A program made the position numbers and the translations under genes. From positions 15,107 through 79,106 of the forward strand of contig NZ_QUIN01000002.1 of NCBI RefSeq assembly GCF_003480255.1: a DNA stretch of 64,000 nucleotides, written 5' to 3'. The notes beneath the pieces are model-generated. The model ran no database searches and was not told the DNA's origin. It saw only the letters and a list, made by a program, of their open reading frames with translations. The DNA comes from Erysipelatoclostridium sp. AM42-17. GTDB lineage: Bacteria; Bacillota_I; Bacilli_A; Erysipelotrichales; Coprobacillaceae. The first letter of the stretch is position 1. Each line of letters starts with the position of its first letter. Below, in pieces: positions 54,500 to 63,930 of this stretch.

Positions 54500-55864
54500 A
54501 TGATTGATTTTAAAGAAGAAGTCTTAAAAAGAAAAGACCAAATGATTGAAGATATAAAAACACTTTGTGCTATTCCATCTGTTCATGATGAAACAACAGT
54601 AGGTGAAAATCAACCTTATGGAAAAGCTTGTCGTCAAGCATTAGATAAAATGCTTGAAATTGGAAAACGTGATGGTTTTGTTACTTTAGATGATCAAGGA
54701 TATGCAGGTCATATTGATATTGGAAATCACAGTGAATATTTTGGTATTCTTGGACATCTAGATGTTGTCCCTGTTAATAAGGTAGGATGGGATAGTGATC
54801 CTTTTGAAGTTGTTATTAAGGATGGTAAACTTTTTGGACGTGGTGTTGCTGATGATAAAGGTCCCCTCATTGCAGGATATTATGCAGCAAAAATAATTCA
54901 TGATTTAAATTTACCTGTCAAAAAAACAATTCGTGTTATTTTTGGATGCGATGAAGAACGTGGTTCTTCTTGTGTAAGACATTATTTTGAAAATCATGAA
55001 TATCCATCAATGGGATTTACCCCTGATGCAGAATTTCCTGTTGTTTATGGCGAAAAAGGAATGGGAAGTTTTCATATTACTGGACATATTGAAAAAAATG
55101 GTTTAGTAGCTATGAGTGCAGGAACACGTGCTAACATTGTTCCTGAAAGTTGTGAAGCTATCATTGAAGGTAACTATAAACAATATGAAAATTCTTATCA
55201 TGAATTTTTACAAACTCATCATATAACAGGAACAATTGAAGAAGAAGGAAATTGTACTAAATTAGTTTTAAAGGGAAAAAGTGCTCATGCAAGTACACCT
55301 GAAGAAGGTATCAACGCTGTTTGTTTAATGGCTCAATATTTAGATACAGTTCTTGATAATGGTTTAATTCATTTTATTGTCAATCACTTATGTGATTACT
55401 ACGGTCAAGGATTAAAAATTAATCATGATGGACAAATGGGTCCTCTTACAATGAATCTTGGTGTTTTACGTTATCGTAAAGAACAATGTGAAGTTGATTT
55501 AGATATGCGTTGTCCTCATGAAATGAATCTACAAGAAATGGCTCATCAAGTTGAAACAATTTGTCAACAATATCAATTATCATGTCAAAGCCATCTTGTT
55601 GATCCTCTTTATGTTGATCCTCAAAGTGAACTTGTAAGTAAGCTACATGCAGCATATCAAAATGTAACTGGTGATCAAAGTCAACCACAAGCTATCGGTG
55701 GTGGAACTTATGCTAAATCAATGCCTAATTGTGTAGCTTTTGGTTGTGAATTTAAAGATGAAGATAATCAAATTCATGGTAATAATGAAAATATTAAGAT
55801 TGATTCTTTACTTAAAGCAACAGAAATCTTCGCTATCGCTATTTATGATTTAATTAAAGAATAA
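54500..55864 (+). CDS. pepV: Dipeptidase PepV (M20 family)
   Basis: Starting at 54500 (MIDFKEEVLKRK, GAGGTGAT upstream) the protein has 454 residues. Zinc-site motifs are GILGHLDVVPVNKVGWDSDPF, GRGVADDKGPLI (bridging Asp), FGCDEERGSSC (catalytic Glu) and the distal YAKSMPNCVAFG. This layout is that of lactobacillal PepV, which cuts unspecific dipeptides in the cytosol. It complements the PepD at 7.4 kb. A terminator follows. Confidence 0.93.
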   Translation: MIDFKEEVLKRKDQMIEDIKTLCAIPSVHDETTVGENQPYGKACRQALDKMLEIGKRDGFVTLDDQGYAGHIDIGNHSEYFGILGHLDVVPVNKVGWDSDPFEVVIKDGKLFGRGVADDKGPLIAGYYAAKIIHDLNLPVKKTIRVIFGCDEERGSSCVRHYFENHEYPSMGFTPDAEFPVVYGEKGMGSFHITGHIEKNGLVAMSAGTRANIVPESCEAIIEGNYKQYENSYHEFLQTHHITGTIEEEGNCTKLVLKGKSAHASTPEEGINAVCLMAQYLDTVLDNGLIHFIVNHLCDYYGQGLKINHDGQMGPLTMNLGVLRYRKEQCEVDLDMRCPHEMNLQEMAHQVETICQQYQLSCQSHLVDPLYVDPQSELVSKLHAAYQNVTGDQSQPQAIGGGTYAKSMPNCVAFGCEFKDEDNQIHGNNENIKIDSLLKATEIFAIAIYDLIKE

Positions 55865-55896
55865 AAATTTTAACTAAAATAATTTATTGTATTTAA

Positions 55897-55924
55897 AAAT
55901 CACTCATTATAAAATGAGTGATTT
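55897..55924. terminator. Terminator between pepV and tRNA-Leu
   Basis: AAATCACTCATT, loop ATAA, AATGAGTGATTT, then ATTTTTTT on the plus strand. It can also stop the tRNA transcript on the minus strand. Confidence 0.85.
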
Positions 55925-55934
55925 ATTTTTTTAT

Positions 55935-56019
55935 TGGTGCGGCCAGCCGGACTTGAACCGGCACGGAATCATCCATAAGTCCCTCAAACTTACGTGTATA
56001 CCAATTTCACCATGGCCGC
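55935..56019 (-). tRNA. tRNA-Leu (anticodon GAG)
   Basis: The 85-base class II tRNA has acceptor arms GCGGCCA and TGGCCGC, a genomically encoded CCA, the anticodon stem TAAGT/ACTTA with loop TTGAGGG (anticodon GAG), a long variable arm (TGGATGATTCCG region) and the T arm GCCGGTTCAAGTCCGGC. It reads CUU and CUC codons. It stands alone, without neighbouring tRNAs. Confidence 0.95.
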
Positions 56020-56071
56020 ATTAAATCGCTTATTTATTTTATCATATTTCATTTTAGATGACAAATAAAAA

Positions 56072-56100
56072 TACCCCTTTTACTAGATGTAAAAGAGGTA
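56072..56100 (-). terminator. Terminator of metA
   Basis: TACCTCTTTTAC, loop ATCTA, GTAAAAGGGGTA (one G-U pair), then TTTTTATTT on the minus strand. Confidence 0.85.
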
Positions 56101-56110
56101 CGTATCCTCA

Positions 56111-57049
56111 TTATTTATTTTTAATTTGATCCAATTCATTTAAATCATATGGTGTTTCTTGATATACATAATAATTGAGCCAGTTAGAAAATAACAAATA
56201 TGCATGACTACGCCATTTTACTTGAATTTCCCCTTGAATATCATCACCACGATAATAATTTTTAGGCATGACACAATCATCACCCTTAGCTAAATCTCGA
56301 CGATATTCTTTATCTAAAGTATCTGGATCGTATTCAGGATGTCCTGTAACAAAAAAACGTGAACCATCTTTTTCAGCTACTAAATAAACTCCTGCTTCAT
56401 CACTTGTTGCTAAAATATCCAAACTATCAACTGTACGAATATCTTCAGCAATGACAGTCGTATAACGTGAATGAGGTGCATAAAACTGATAATCAAATCC
56501 TCTTAATATTTTTCTTTTCATTTTATCTACATTAGTATGATGGAAATAAACACCTGTTAATTTTTCTTTGAGTTCATGCTTTTCAATTCCATAATAGTGA
56601 TGTAAAGCTGCTTGAGAAGCCCAACAAATAAAGAAAGATGAAAAAACATTCGTTTTAGCCCATTCAAATATAGCTTCCATTTCTTGCCAATAATCAACAT
56701 CTTCAAATTTTAATTTTTCTACTGGTGCTCCTGTAACAATTAATCCATCATAACGATTATCTTTTATTTCAGAAAATGTTTTGTAGAATGCAAGCAAATG
56801 TTCTTGTGGTGTATTTTTAGATACATGACTTTCCATACATACCCAATCCACTTCAATTTGTAACGGTGTATTAGATAATAATCTTAATAATTGGGTTTCT
56901 GTTGTAATTTTAGTAGGCATAATATTAACAATGCATATTTTTAATGGTCTGATTCTTTGAGAAGTTGCTCTTGTTTCATCCATCACAAAGATATTTTCTT
57001 TTTTTAATATTTGACTTGCTGGTAAGTCGTTAGGTATTTTAATTGGCAT
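56111..57049 (-). CDS. metA: Homoserine O-acetyltransferase (MetA family)
   Basis: The 312-residue enzyme activates homoserine for methionine synthesis. The catalytic Cys142 lies in [16 protein letters not shown], and the His and Glu of the triad in [12 protein letters not shown]. Position 111 is Glu ([11 protein letters not shown]); in B. cereus MetA, Glu at this site gives acetyl-CoA specificity, while succinyltransferases have Gly. The database name homoserine O-succinyltransferase would therefore probably be wrong. It lies 11 bases after the dGTPase-like gene, so no riboswitch fits in front of it. Confidence 0.93.
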   Translation of the reverse strand: MPIKIPNDLPASQILKKENIFVMDETRATSQRIRPLKICIVNIMPTKITTETQLLRLLSNTPLQIEVDWVCMESHVSKNTPQEHLLAFYKTFSEIKDNRYDGLIVTGAPVEKLKFEDVDYWQEMEAIFEWAKTNVFSSFFICWASQAALHHYYGIEKHELKEKLTGVYFHHTNVDKMKRKILRGFDYQFYAPHSRYTTVIAEDIRTVDSLDILATSDEAGVYLVAEKDGSRFFVTGHPEYDPDTLDKEYRRDLAKGDDCVMPKNYYRGDDIQGEIQVKWRSHAYLLFSNWLNYYVYQETPYDLNELDQIKNK

Positions 57050-57060
57050 AATTTCACTCC

Positions 57061-58302
57061 TTAAAATGATAGTAATTCATTAAATATTTTTAATATATAA
57101 GCATCTGACATTCCTGATAAATAGTCTAAAATACTTCTTGCAACTGCTTTTTCATCAGTTGAAAAATGATAAATAATTTTATTTTGATAAAGTATTGGTC
57201 GATGGACTCCTTCAATCATCCCGTATTTTTCAAGCCAATGCATATAACCAGGGATGACAAGTGGATAAGTTGCACGATCTTTTTCTAATTCTAATAAAGG
57301 ATTAGTTTGATGTTTTTTTGCTTGTTCATGATATTTCATTAGAAAATCAAAAATAGAAGTTAATATCAACTTAACATAATTACTATGTATTTTTACTCGA
57401 TCAATAAGATAAATGTTTTGATAATTAAATTTCATAATCATCTTCATTACTTGATAAGCTTCATCTGATAAACATATTCCTGTTTCTAAAGATGAATTTA
57501 TTGCAACATCACTAATAAAGTAATTAACAACCGTTCCATTGTTAATAGCTGAAAATGGTTGCTTTGTAATCAGATTAATATCTTCTTTTAATTTATTAAG
57601 TTGTCCTTCTGTTAAAATATGTAAACGCAATGCATCTTCAATATCTCTGGCTAAATATGCTATTTTATCAGCCATCTTAACGACACAACCTTCCCATGTA
57701 TAAGGGTTATATTGTCCAGGTTGAGTATATTCATTTAAATCAATATACTCTTTTCTTTTGATAATTGATTTTTGATTCATTTCGCCACAATGACTAATAA
57801 TGCCATCTCTAATGGCATAAGTCAAATTTAGATTATGTCGAATATGCTGATTATCCTCTAATGTTTCAATATTATCAATAAAATGTAGACTATTACGTTC
57901 ATGCCAAAATGAATCTAATCCATTTTGGTGAGCAATCTCATTTAGAATGCGTTCACCTCCGTGACCAAAAGGAGCATGTCCAATATCATGTCCTACTGCA
58001 ATGGCTTTGGTCAATTCATTATTAAGTCCTAAATAATTAGATAATGTGTAACTGACTGATTCTACTAAACTCACATGTTCACTTCTAGTACAAACATGGT
58101 CATCTTCAACTGCAAAAAAAACTTGAGTTTTATGTTTTAAGCGTCGATAACCTAGTGAAAAGATAATTCTTGTATAATCTCGTCCAAATTCACTACGCAT
58201 ATCATTCTTTCTTTGATAAATAGGTTCTTGTCTTGAAACAGCTTTTTGATAATCTGGATGATTTTCATTCATGGCTTCACTTTTAAAACTATCTTTTGGC
58301 AT
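57061..58302 (-). CDS. dGTPase-like HD-domain protein
   Basis: The 413-residue protein matches the deoxyguanosinetriphosphate triphosphohydrolase family. The metal site is built from [12 protein letters not shown] (His), [18 protein letters not shown] (HD), and [17 protein letters not shown] (Asp). In related enzymes dNTPs are cut to nucleosides and triphosphate, with activity set by nucleotide binding. The substrate range is not predictable. GAGGTG precedes the ATG; metA follows in the same transcript. Confidence 0.87.
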   Translation of the reverse strand: MPKDSFKSEAMNENHPDYQKAVSRQEPIYQRKNDMRSEFGRDYTRIIFSLGYRRLKHKTQVFFAVEDDHVCTRSEHVSLVESVSYTLSNYLGLNNELTKAIAVGHDIGHAPFGHGGERILNEIAHQNGLDSFWHERNSLHFIDNIETLEDNQHIRHNLNLTYAIRDGIISHCGEMNQKSIIKRKEYIDLNEYTQPGQYNPYTWEGCVVKMADKIAYLARDIEDALRLHILTEGQLNKLKEDINLITKQPFSAINNGTVVNYFISDVAINSSLETGICLSDEAYQVMKMIMKFNYQNIYLIDRVKIHSNYVKLILTSIFDFLMKYHEQAKKHQTNPLLELEKDRATYPLVIPGYMHWLEKYGMIEGVHRPILYQNKIIYHFSTDEKAVARSILDYLSGMSDAYILKIFNELLSF

Positions 58303-58350
58303 ATTTTCACCTCACCCAACATTATAAATGATTTATAAAAAAGATAAAGA

Positions 58351-58378
58351 AAAACATTAACTTTACGCTAATGCTTTT
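58351..58378 (-). terminator. Probable weak terminator of the MATE gene
   Basis: GCATTAGC, loop GTAAA, GTTAATGT with one G-U pair, then TTTT on the minus strand; it covers the last MATE codons. Confidence 0.55.
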
Positions 58379-59697
58379 CTTTTATATAAAGTAAACCATG
58401 ATACTGAAATGATTCCTTTAAATATACTTGATAATGATATTGCCCACCAAATACCATTAAGTCCAATATATTGAGTCAATATTAAAATCATCGGTATTCT
58501 TGCTGTAGTAAGAACAATAGAAATGAATGATGGTGCAACAGAATTTCCTAAACCACTAAAAGCACCGGATGTTGTAATTTCAGCTGTCATAAATAATTGA
58601 GAATAACCTAAAATAGTTAAATAACTTATTCCTAGTGGTAACACTTGAGGATCATCTAAGAATATTTTGAATATAGGACCAGGTATCATAATGAGAAGTC
58701 CTGTACAAATAAGTCCCCATATTAAAACAATTGTCATCATGACCCGATATCCTTTATTAACCCGCTGATACTGTTTTGCACCGTAATTTTGAGCTATGAA
58801 AGAATTAATAGAAGCTTCAAAACCATCTGCCATATTCCAAGAAATTGCTTCAACTTGACTGCCTATTTTTTGAGCAGCTACAGCCCCATCTCCATAGCCA
58901 GCAACAAATCTAGCCACAATCATAGAACATATTGAAAATAACATACTTTGCAAAGCTAAAGGAAAACCTATTTTTAAAATATCTATATATATTTTACGAG
59001 CATGTATTTGTAATAAAGTTAAATGTTGAAATAATGCCTTTTTCCCTTTTAACATAATAATAAATAATAAAAATACAAAAAGCTGAGCTCCTACAGTTGC
59101 TAGGGCAGCACCTAATACATTGAGTCTTGGAAAAATACCAACACCAAAAATTAAAATAGGATCAAAAACCAAGTTCAAAACTAAACCGATACTATTTGCT
59201 ACAAAAGGTGTATGGCTATCACCAGAAGCATTAAGCAAACCAGTAATCACTTGATTTAGAAAACTAAAAATAACTAAACCACATGTCACTTGTAAATAAA
59301 TAATAGCATCTTTAACTGTACTTACATTATTCAAATGAAATAACCCAATAAAAAAAGAGGACATCGTTATCATAACAATCCCAAATATTCCAGCAAATGC
59401 TATAGCCATTTGAAAAGCACTGGAACAATAGATTCGCGCTTGTTTTAAATCATGCCTTCCAAGAGCATGTCCAACTTTAACTTGACCACCAACTCTAGGC
59501 ATCATCACAAGTCCTGAAGATAGCCATGTAAACATACCAGCAACTCCAACTGCAGCTACACTATTCGCTCCTAGTTTGCCAATCCAAATCATATCAACTA
59601 AACTATAAGCCATTTGCATCATTGCAGTTAAAACAATAGGAATAGTTAATTTAGTGAGTGTTGTAAGAATTTTTCCTTTTAATAAATCTAATGTCAT
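58363..59697 (-). CDS. MATE-family efflux transporter
   Basis: The 444-residue protein has 12 hydrophobic segments in two six-helix halves, typical of MATE: ILTTLTKLTIPIVLTAMMQMAYSLVDMIWIGKLG at the start, MMPRVGGQVKVGHALGRHD, and the second-half repeat GFPLALQSMLFSICSMIVARFVAGYGD. It exports drugs or metabolites with Na+ or H+. The substrate is unknown. AAGGTGAT precedes the ATG. Confidence 0.92.
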   Translation of the reverse strand: MTLDLLKGKILTTLTKLTIPIVLTAMMQMAYSLVDMIWIGKLGANSVAAVGVAGMFTWLSSGLVMMPRVGGQVKVGHALGRHDLKQARIYCSSAFQMAIAFAGIFGIVMITMSSFFIGLFHLNNVSTVKDAIIYLQVTCGLVIFSFLNQVITGLLNASGDSHTPFVANSIGLVLNLVFDPILIFGVGIFPRLNVLGAALATVGAQLFVFLLFIIMLKGKKALFQHLTLLQIHARKIYIDILKIGFPLALQSMLFSICSMIVARFVAGYGDGAVAAQKIGSQVEAISWNMADGFEASINSFIAQNYGAKQYQRVNKGYRVMMTIVLIWGLICTGLLIMIPGPIFKIFLDDPQVLPLGISYLTILGYSQLFMTAEITTSGAFSGLGNSVAPSFISIVLTTARIPMILILTQYIGLNGIWWAISLSSIFKGIISVSWFTLYKRKALA

Positions 59698-59735
59698 AAA
59701 ATCACCTTATTTAATATTATCATAAAAAACAAAAA

Positions 59736-59761
59736 AAGTAGACACGTATTTGTGTCTACTT
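59736..59761 (-). terminator. Terminator of nagB
   Basis: AAGTAGACAC, loop AAATAC, GTGTCTACTT, then further T residues on the minus strand. Confidence 0.9.
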
Positions 59762-59769
59762 CATTTATA

Positions 59770-60507
59770 TTAATATTGTTTTTCAAGTAAAGAAGCTGCT
59801 GCTTTATCCACAATAACTGTTACATCTGGATGATTTTGTAAAATACTTGCTGGTAATTCTGGAGTTACTTCTCCTTCTAACATTCCTTTTACTGCTTTTG
59901 CTTTCCCTTCACCAAATGCAAGTAATAATACTTTTTTAGCATTCATAATATTAGCGATTCCCATACTTACTGCTTGTTTAGGTACTGCATCTTCATCCCC
60001 ATTAAAGAATAAACGAGCATTATCTTTAATTGTACTTTCTTTTAAGTCTACAACATGAGTTACTGAATCAGCTGGTGTACCTGGTTCATTAAATCCTATA
60101 TGTCCATTAGATCCAATTCCTAATAATTGAATATCTACTTGATTTTGTTTTAATGCATCATTATAAGCGTTACAAGCTGCTTGTAAATCACCTTTACCGA
60201 CAGGTACATGAACATTTTCAGGATTAATATTAATATGATTGAATAAATGTTCAAACATGAAACAATAATAACTTTGTGGATGTGTTCCATCTAATCCTAC
60301 ATATTCATCTAAATTATATGATTTAACTTTACTATAATCAGTACCATTTTCTTTATGGTCTTTAACCATATTATTATATAAATCAATTGGTGTTGTTCCT
60401 GTTGCTAATCCTAATATTGTTTCTGGATTATTTTTTACTTGATCAATAATAATTTTAGCCCCTTCTTGGCTTGCGATTTCACGATTTTCTGCTACAATAA
60501 CTTTCAT
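59770..60507 (-). CDS. nagB: Glucosamine-6-phosphate deaminase
   Basis: NagB converts glucosamine-6-phosphate to fructose-6-phosphate and ammonia. The 245-residue monomer-type enzyme has ILGLATGTTPIDLYNNM (phosphate loop), SYNLDEYVGLDGTHPQSY (catalytic Asp) and LLGIGSNGHIGFNEPGTPADS. The short form without the long C-terminal allosteric tail is usual in Firmicutes. CGGAGGAT precedes the ATG. Its 5' side faces the IS element. Confidence 0.95.
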   Translation of the reverse strand: MKVIVAENREIASQEGAKIIIDQVKNNPETILGLATGTTPIDLYNNMVKDHKENGTDYSKVKSYNLDEYVGLDGTHPQSYYCFMFEHLFNHININPENVHVPVGKGDLQAACNAYNDALKQNQVDIQLLGIGSNGHIGFNEPGTPADSVTHVVDLKESTIKDNARLFFNGDEDAVPKQAVSMGIANIMNAKKVLLLAFGEGKAKAVKGMLEGEVTPELPASILQNHPDVTVIVDKAAASLLEKQY

Positions 60508-60572
60508 TTTTATCTATCCTCCGTACAACATCATCATAGCATGTCTAGACAAACAATGCAACCTAAAATAAT

Positions 60573-60587
60573 ATTTTTAACGTTGAA
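60573..60587. repeat. Target-site duplication, left copy
   Basis: ATTTTTAACGTTGAA, identical to 61789-61803, directly abuts the left inverted repeat. Confidence 0.9.
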
Positions 60588-60612
60588 TATAAATAGAAAA
60601 ATTAAGTGTCCG
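60588..60612 (+). repeat. IS30 element left inverted repeat
   Basis: Begins TATAAAT and ends TAAGTGTCCG; 22 of 25 bases match the reverse complement of the right end. Confidence 0.9.
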
Positions 60613-60688
60613 ATTAGGACACAAAAAAGACACATAGAATTACCTATGATACAATGTAAGTGCGAACAAAACATTGGAGGTATAAACT

Positions 60689-61735
60689 ATGTGTCTTTTA
60701 GATTATAACAAAAAAAGCAAAAAATATAAACATATAACGTATTCAGAAAGGACTATGATAGAGACGTGGTATAATTTAGATAAAAAGAGCAAAAAGGAAA
60801 TAGCTGAATTAATACATAAAAGCGAAAGAACAATAAGAAGAGAAATTAATCGCAGATTAATAACAATAAGAAACTATGACTGGACTGAAGGAAAAGAATA
60901 TAGTGCAAGAGTAGCCCAAGATAAATATGAATATGGAATGACGAGTAAAGGACCAGCATTGAAGCTGGATCAAGATATTAAATTGGTGGAGCATATTGAA
61001 AAAGAAATAATATGTAATAAAAAATCTCCTGAAGTGGTAGCGGTGCAGTTGAAGGACAACGGATTTGATATAGAAATAAGTGGAAAGACAATAAGGAATG
61101 CAATAAAAAGTGGAATGATTTTTGATAAAGTTAAAGATGGGAAAATAATATATAAGAAAGAGTATAATAATAAAAACAAAGAAAAGAGAGTATCTAAGCT
61201 GATACCAGCTGAAAAAAGTATTGAACATAGACCAAAAGAAGCAAATACAAGAGAAATATATGGACATTGGGAAGGCGATTTAGTTGTAGGTAAGCAAGGA
61301 ACTAAGGCTGTATTATTTACATTGACTGAAAGAAAAACGAGACAGGAGATAATAATGAAACTGTCGAATAAAGAAACAAAAACAGTGGCAAAAGCAATAG
61401 ATAGAATTAAAAGAAGATATCGAGGGAATTTTTATAAAGTGTTCAAGAGTATAACATTTGATAATGGAGTAGAATTCATGGGGTATGAAGGATTAGAAAA
61501 ATCATGTTTAAGGAAAAAGAAAAGAACAGAAATATATTATGCACATCCATATTGTTCAGGTGAAAGAGGAACAAATGAAAATAATAATAGATTAATAAGA
61601 AGGTGGATACCAAAAGGAACAGATATAACCAATATAAAAGCAGCATTCATAAAGGAAATTGAAGATTGGATAAATAATTATCCAAGAGCAATGTTTGAGT
61701 ATAAAAGCTCAAATATGATACTATCAGAAATATAA
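60689..61735 (+). CDS. IS30-family transposase
   Basis: The 348-residue transposase has an N-terminal HTH_38-type helix-turn-helix (KKSKKEIAELIHKSERTIRREI) and a DDE domain with HWEGDLVVGKQG (first Asp), FKSITFDNGVEFM (second Asp) and the terminal YYAHPYCSGERGTNENNNRLIRRWIP, whose Glu is the third catalytic residue. TTGGAGG precedes the ATG. It uses many ATA and AGA codons, unlike its neighbours, so the element probably came from another host. The reading frame is intact. Confidence 0.95.
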   Translation: MCLLDYNKKSKKYKHITYSERTMIETWYNLDKKSKKEIAELIHKSERTIRREINRRLITIRNYDWTEGKEYSARVAQDKYEYGMTSKGPALKLDQDIKLVEHIEKEIICNKKSPEVVAVQLKDNGFDIEISGKTIRNAIKSGMIFDKVKDGKIIYKKEYNNKNKEKRVSKLIPAEKSIEHRPKEANTREIYGHWEGDLVVGKQGTKAVLFTLTERKTRQEIIMKLSNKETKTVAKAIDRIKRRYRGNFYKVFKSITFDNGVEFMGYEGLEKSCLRKKKRTEIYYAHPYCSGERGTNENNNRLIRRWIPKGTDITNIKAAFIKEIEDWINNYPRAMFEYKSSNMILSEI

Positions 61736-61763
61736 AATAGCACTTATAAGGTAATTCAATGTG

Positions 61764-61788
61764 CGGACACTTATTATTTCCATTTATA
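61764..61788 (-). repeat. IS30 element right inverted repeat
   Basis: On the minus strand it begins TATAAATGG and ends TAAGTGTCCG, matching the left end with three mismatches. Confidence 0.9.
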
Positions 61789-61803
61789 ATTTTTAACGTT
61801 GAA
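61789..61803. repeat. Target-site duplication, right copy
   Basis: Identical 15-bp copy of 60573-60587. The duplicated target is partly palindromic around AACGTT. Confidence 0.9.
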
Positions 61804-61872
61804 ATGAAAAGGCTTTATTTTTTTGATGAAATAATGTAGAATGTGAATGTAAATATGGAGGTGTTTTTTAAC

Positions 61873-63582
61873 ATGATTAAAGGAATTGGAGCATCTAGTG
61901 GAATTGCGATTGCTAAAGCATATAAACTAGTTATGCCAGATTTAACTGTAACAAAAACTACAGTTGAAGACGTTGAAGCTGAAATCAAAAAATTTGACGA
62001 ATGTATGGCTCAAACTGCAAAAGAATTAGAAGCCATCAAAGAAGCAGCTTCTAAAAATTTATCAGCTGAAGAAGCTGCAGTATTTGATGCCCATGCATTA
62101 GTACTTCAAGATCCAGAGTTAAAAACTCAAGTTGAAGATAAAATTAAAAATGAAAAAGTTAATGCTGATGCTGCATTAGATGAAGTAGCTCAACAATTCA
62201 TCGCAATGTTTGAAATGATGGATGATGATTATTTTAGAGAAAGAGCAGCTGATATTAAAGACGTATCTCGTCGTTTATTAGCTAACTTACTTGGTAAATC
62301 ATTACCAAATCCAGCATTAATTGATGAAGAAGTTGTTATTATCGCAGATGATTTAACTCCATCTGATACTGCTCAATTAAATAAAAACTTAGTAAGAGGT
62401 TTTGCTACTAATATTGGTGGTAGAACATCTCACTCAGCTATTATGGCTCGTTCATTAGAAATTCCAGCTGTTGTAGCTTGTAAAACAATTACTGAAGAAG
62501 TAAAAGATGGTGACATGATTGTTCTAGATGGTATTGAAGGAACAGTTATGGTTAACCCAGATGAAGCAACAGTTAAAGAATATGAAACTAAACGTGCTGA
62601 ATTTATTGCTTACAAAGAAGAATTAAAGAAATTAGTTAATGAAAAAACAGTCACTACTGATGGACATCATGTAGAATTAGTTGCTAACATCGGATCTGCA
62701 AAAGATTTAGCAGGTGTTAAAGAAAACGGTGGTGAAGGTGTTGGATTATTCAGAACTGAATTCTTATATATGGAATCTGCTGAATTACCAACTGAAGAAC
62801 AACAATACGAAGTTTACAAAGAAGTATTAGAAGGTATGGAAGGTAACCCAGTAGTTGTAAGAACATTAGATATTGGTGGAGATAAAGAAATCGAAGCAAT
62901 CGATTTACCAAAAGAAATGAATCCATTCTTAGGTGTTCGTGCTATTCGTTTATGTTTCCAAAGAGAAGATATCTTTAGAACTCAATTAAGAGCATTACTT
63001 AGAGCATCAGTTCATGGTGATTTAAGAATTATGTTCCCAATGATTGCTACATTACAAGAATTCCGTAAAGCTAAAGGAATCTTATTAGAAGAAAAAGAAA
63101 AATTAGTTAAAGAAGGCGTTCAAGTTAGTGATACATTACAAGTTGGTATCATGATTGAAATTCCTGCAGCAGCTGTTTTAGCTGATAAATTTGCTAAAGA
63201 AGTCGATTTCTTCTCAGTAGGTACAAATGACCTAGTTCAATATACATTTGCTGCTGATAGAATGTCTTCAGGTGTAAGTTATTTATATCAACCATTTAAT
63301 CCATCAATTTTACGTTTATTAAAACATGTTATTGATTCTGCACATAAAGAAGGTAAATGGGCTGGTATGTGTGGAGAAATGGCTGGTGAAGCTATCGCTG
63401 CTCCTATCTTAATTGGATTAGGATTAGATGAATTCTCAATGTCAGCAACATCAATTCTTGCACAAAGAAAATTAATCAATAGTATTGATAAAAAAGAAAT
63501 GGAAGACTTAGCTAATAAAGCATTAGATTGCTGTACAATGGATGAAGTTGTAGAATTAGTTAAATCTACAGTTAAAATGTAA
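61873..63582 (+). CDS. ptsI: PTS enzyme I (phosphoenolpyruvate-protein phosphotransferase)
   Basis: PtsI passes phosphate from PEP to HPr in sugar transport. The 569-residue protein starts at 61873 ([17 protein letters not shown] upstream). The phosphorylated His187 is in [13 protein letters not shown]; the PEP site includes [50 protein letters not shown] and the Cys/His in GMCGEMAGE. ptsH, usually upstream, is not here, so HPr must be encoded elsewhere. The IS30 element lies about 85 bp upstream; TAGAAT near 61836 could be the -10 of its promoter. Confidence 0.97.
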   Translation: MIKGIGASSGIAIAKAYKLVMPDLTVTKTTVEDVEAEIKKFDECMAQTAKELEAIKEAASKNLSAEEAAVFDAHALVLQDPELKTQVEDKIKNEKVNADAALDEVAQQFIAMFEMMDDDYFRERAADIKDVSRRLLANLLGKSLPNPALIDEEVVIIADDLTPSDTAQLNKNLVRGFATNIGGRTSHSAIMARSLEIPAVVACKTITEEVKDGDMIVLDGIEGTVMVNPDEATVKEYETKRAEFIAYKEELKKLVNEKTVTTDGHHVELVANIGSAKDLAGVKENGGEGVGLFRTEFLYMESAELPTEEQQYEVYKEVLEGMEGNPVVVRTLDIGGDKEIEAIDLPKEMNPFLGVRAIRLCFQREDIFRTQLRALLRASVHGDLRIMFPMIATLQEFRKAKGILLEEKEKLVKEGVQVSDTLQVGIMIEIPAAAVLADKFAKEVDFFSVGTNDLVQYTFAADRMSSGVSYLYQPFNPSILRLLKHVIDSAHKEGKWAGMCGEMAGEAIAAPILIGLGLDEFSMSATSILAQRKLINSIDKKEMEDLANKALDCCTMDEVVELVKSTVKM

Positions 63583-63590
63583 TATTAAAG

Positions 63591-63611
63591 AAGCAGGATG
63601 CATTCCTGCTT
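63591..63611 (+). terminator. Terminator of ptsI
   Basis: AAGCAGGA, loop TGCAT, TCCTGCTT, then TTTATTTTT. Confidence 0.9.
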
Positions 63612-63689
63612 TTTATTTTTAAAAAAATTGTTCTTATTATTAATAATACTTTAAACTTTAATCAATTTAGATTTTTCAAGATCATTAAA

Positions 63690-63718
63690 AAAAGACATCA
63701 ATTATTTTGATGTCTTTT
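63690..63718. terminator. Strong hairpin terminator, second stop after the rRNA operon
   Basis: AAAAGACATCAA, loop TTATT, TTGATGTCTTTT; T7 follows on the minus strand. With the hairpin at 63775 it gives a tandem terminator for the rRNA operon. Confidence 0.82.
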
Positions 63719-63774
63719 CTACTATAATTTATATCAAATTAAAAGTAATTGTAATAGTTATGACTAATAAAAAA

Positions 63775-63797
63775 GATACTAGAACGTATCAAGTATC
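63775..63797 (-). terminator. Probable first terminator of the rRNA operon
   Basis: GATACT and AGTATC pair around an 11-base loop, followed by T6 on the minus strand, about 25 bases after the 5S gene. Confidence 0.6.
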
Positions 63798-63819
63798 AAC
63801 TATATATAAATAAAAAAAG

Positions 63820-63930
63820 AACTGGCAGTTCGCTATTGTTGCACCGTAGCACTATCGTCGCCGTGATGATGCTTAACTTCTGTGTTCGGTATGGGAACAG
63901 GTGTGTCCATCATGCTATCACTACCAGATC
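63820..63930 (-). rRNA. rrf: 5S ribosomal RNA
   Basis: On the minus strand the gene starts near TCTGGTAGTGATAGCATG and contains the universal CACACCTGTTCCCATACCGA and ACACAGAAGTTAAGC. The 3' end CTGCCAGT pairs with the 5' end to close helix I, giving about 108 bases (63822-63929). No protein gene overlaps it. Confidence 0.95.

Larger units (their letters stand above)
60588..61788 (+). mobile_element. Complete IS30-family insertion sequence (1201 bp)
   Basis: The element is bounded by 25-bp inverted repeats (22 of 25 matching) and flanked by a 15-bp direct repeat, with one intact IS30-type transposase gene. It sits between nagB and ptsI, about 85 bp before the ptsI start. A short perfect hairpin (GTGTCC, GATTA, GGACAC at 60606-60622) lies at the left end. 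Exact ends, intact gene and identical duplication indicate a recent insertion. Confidence 0.93.
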
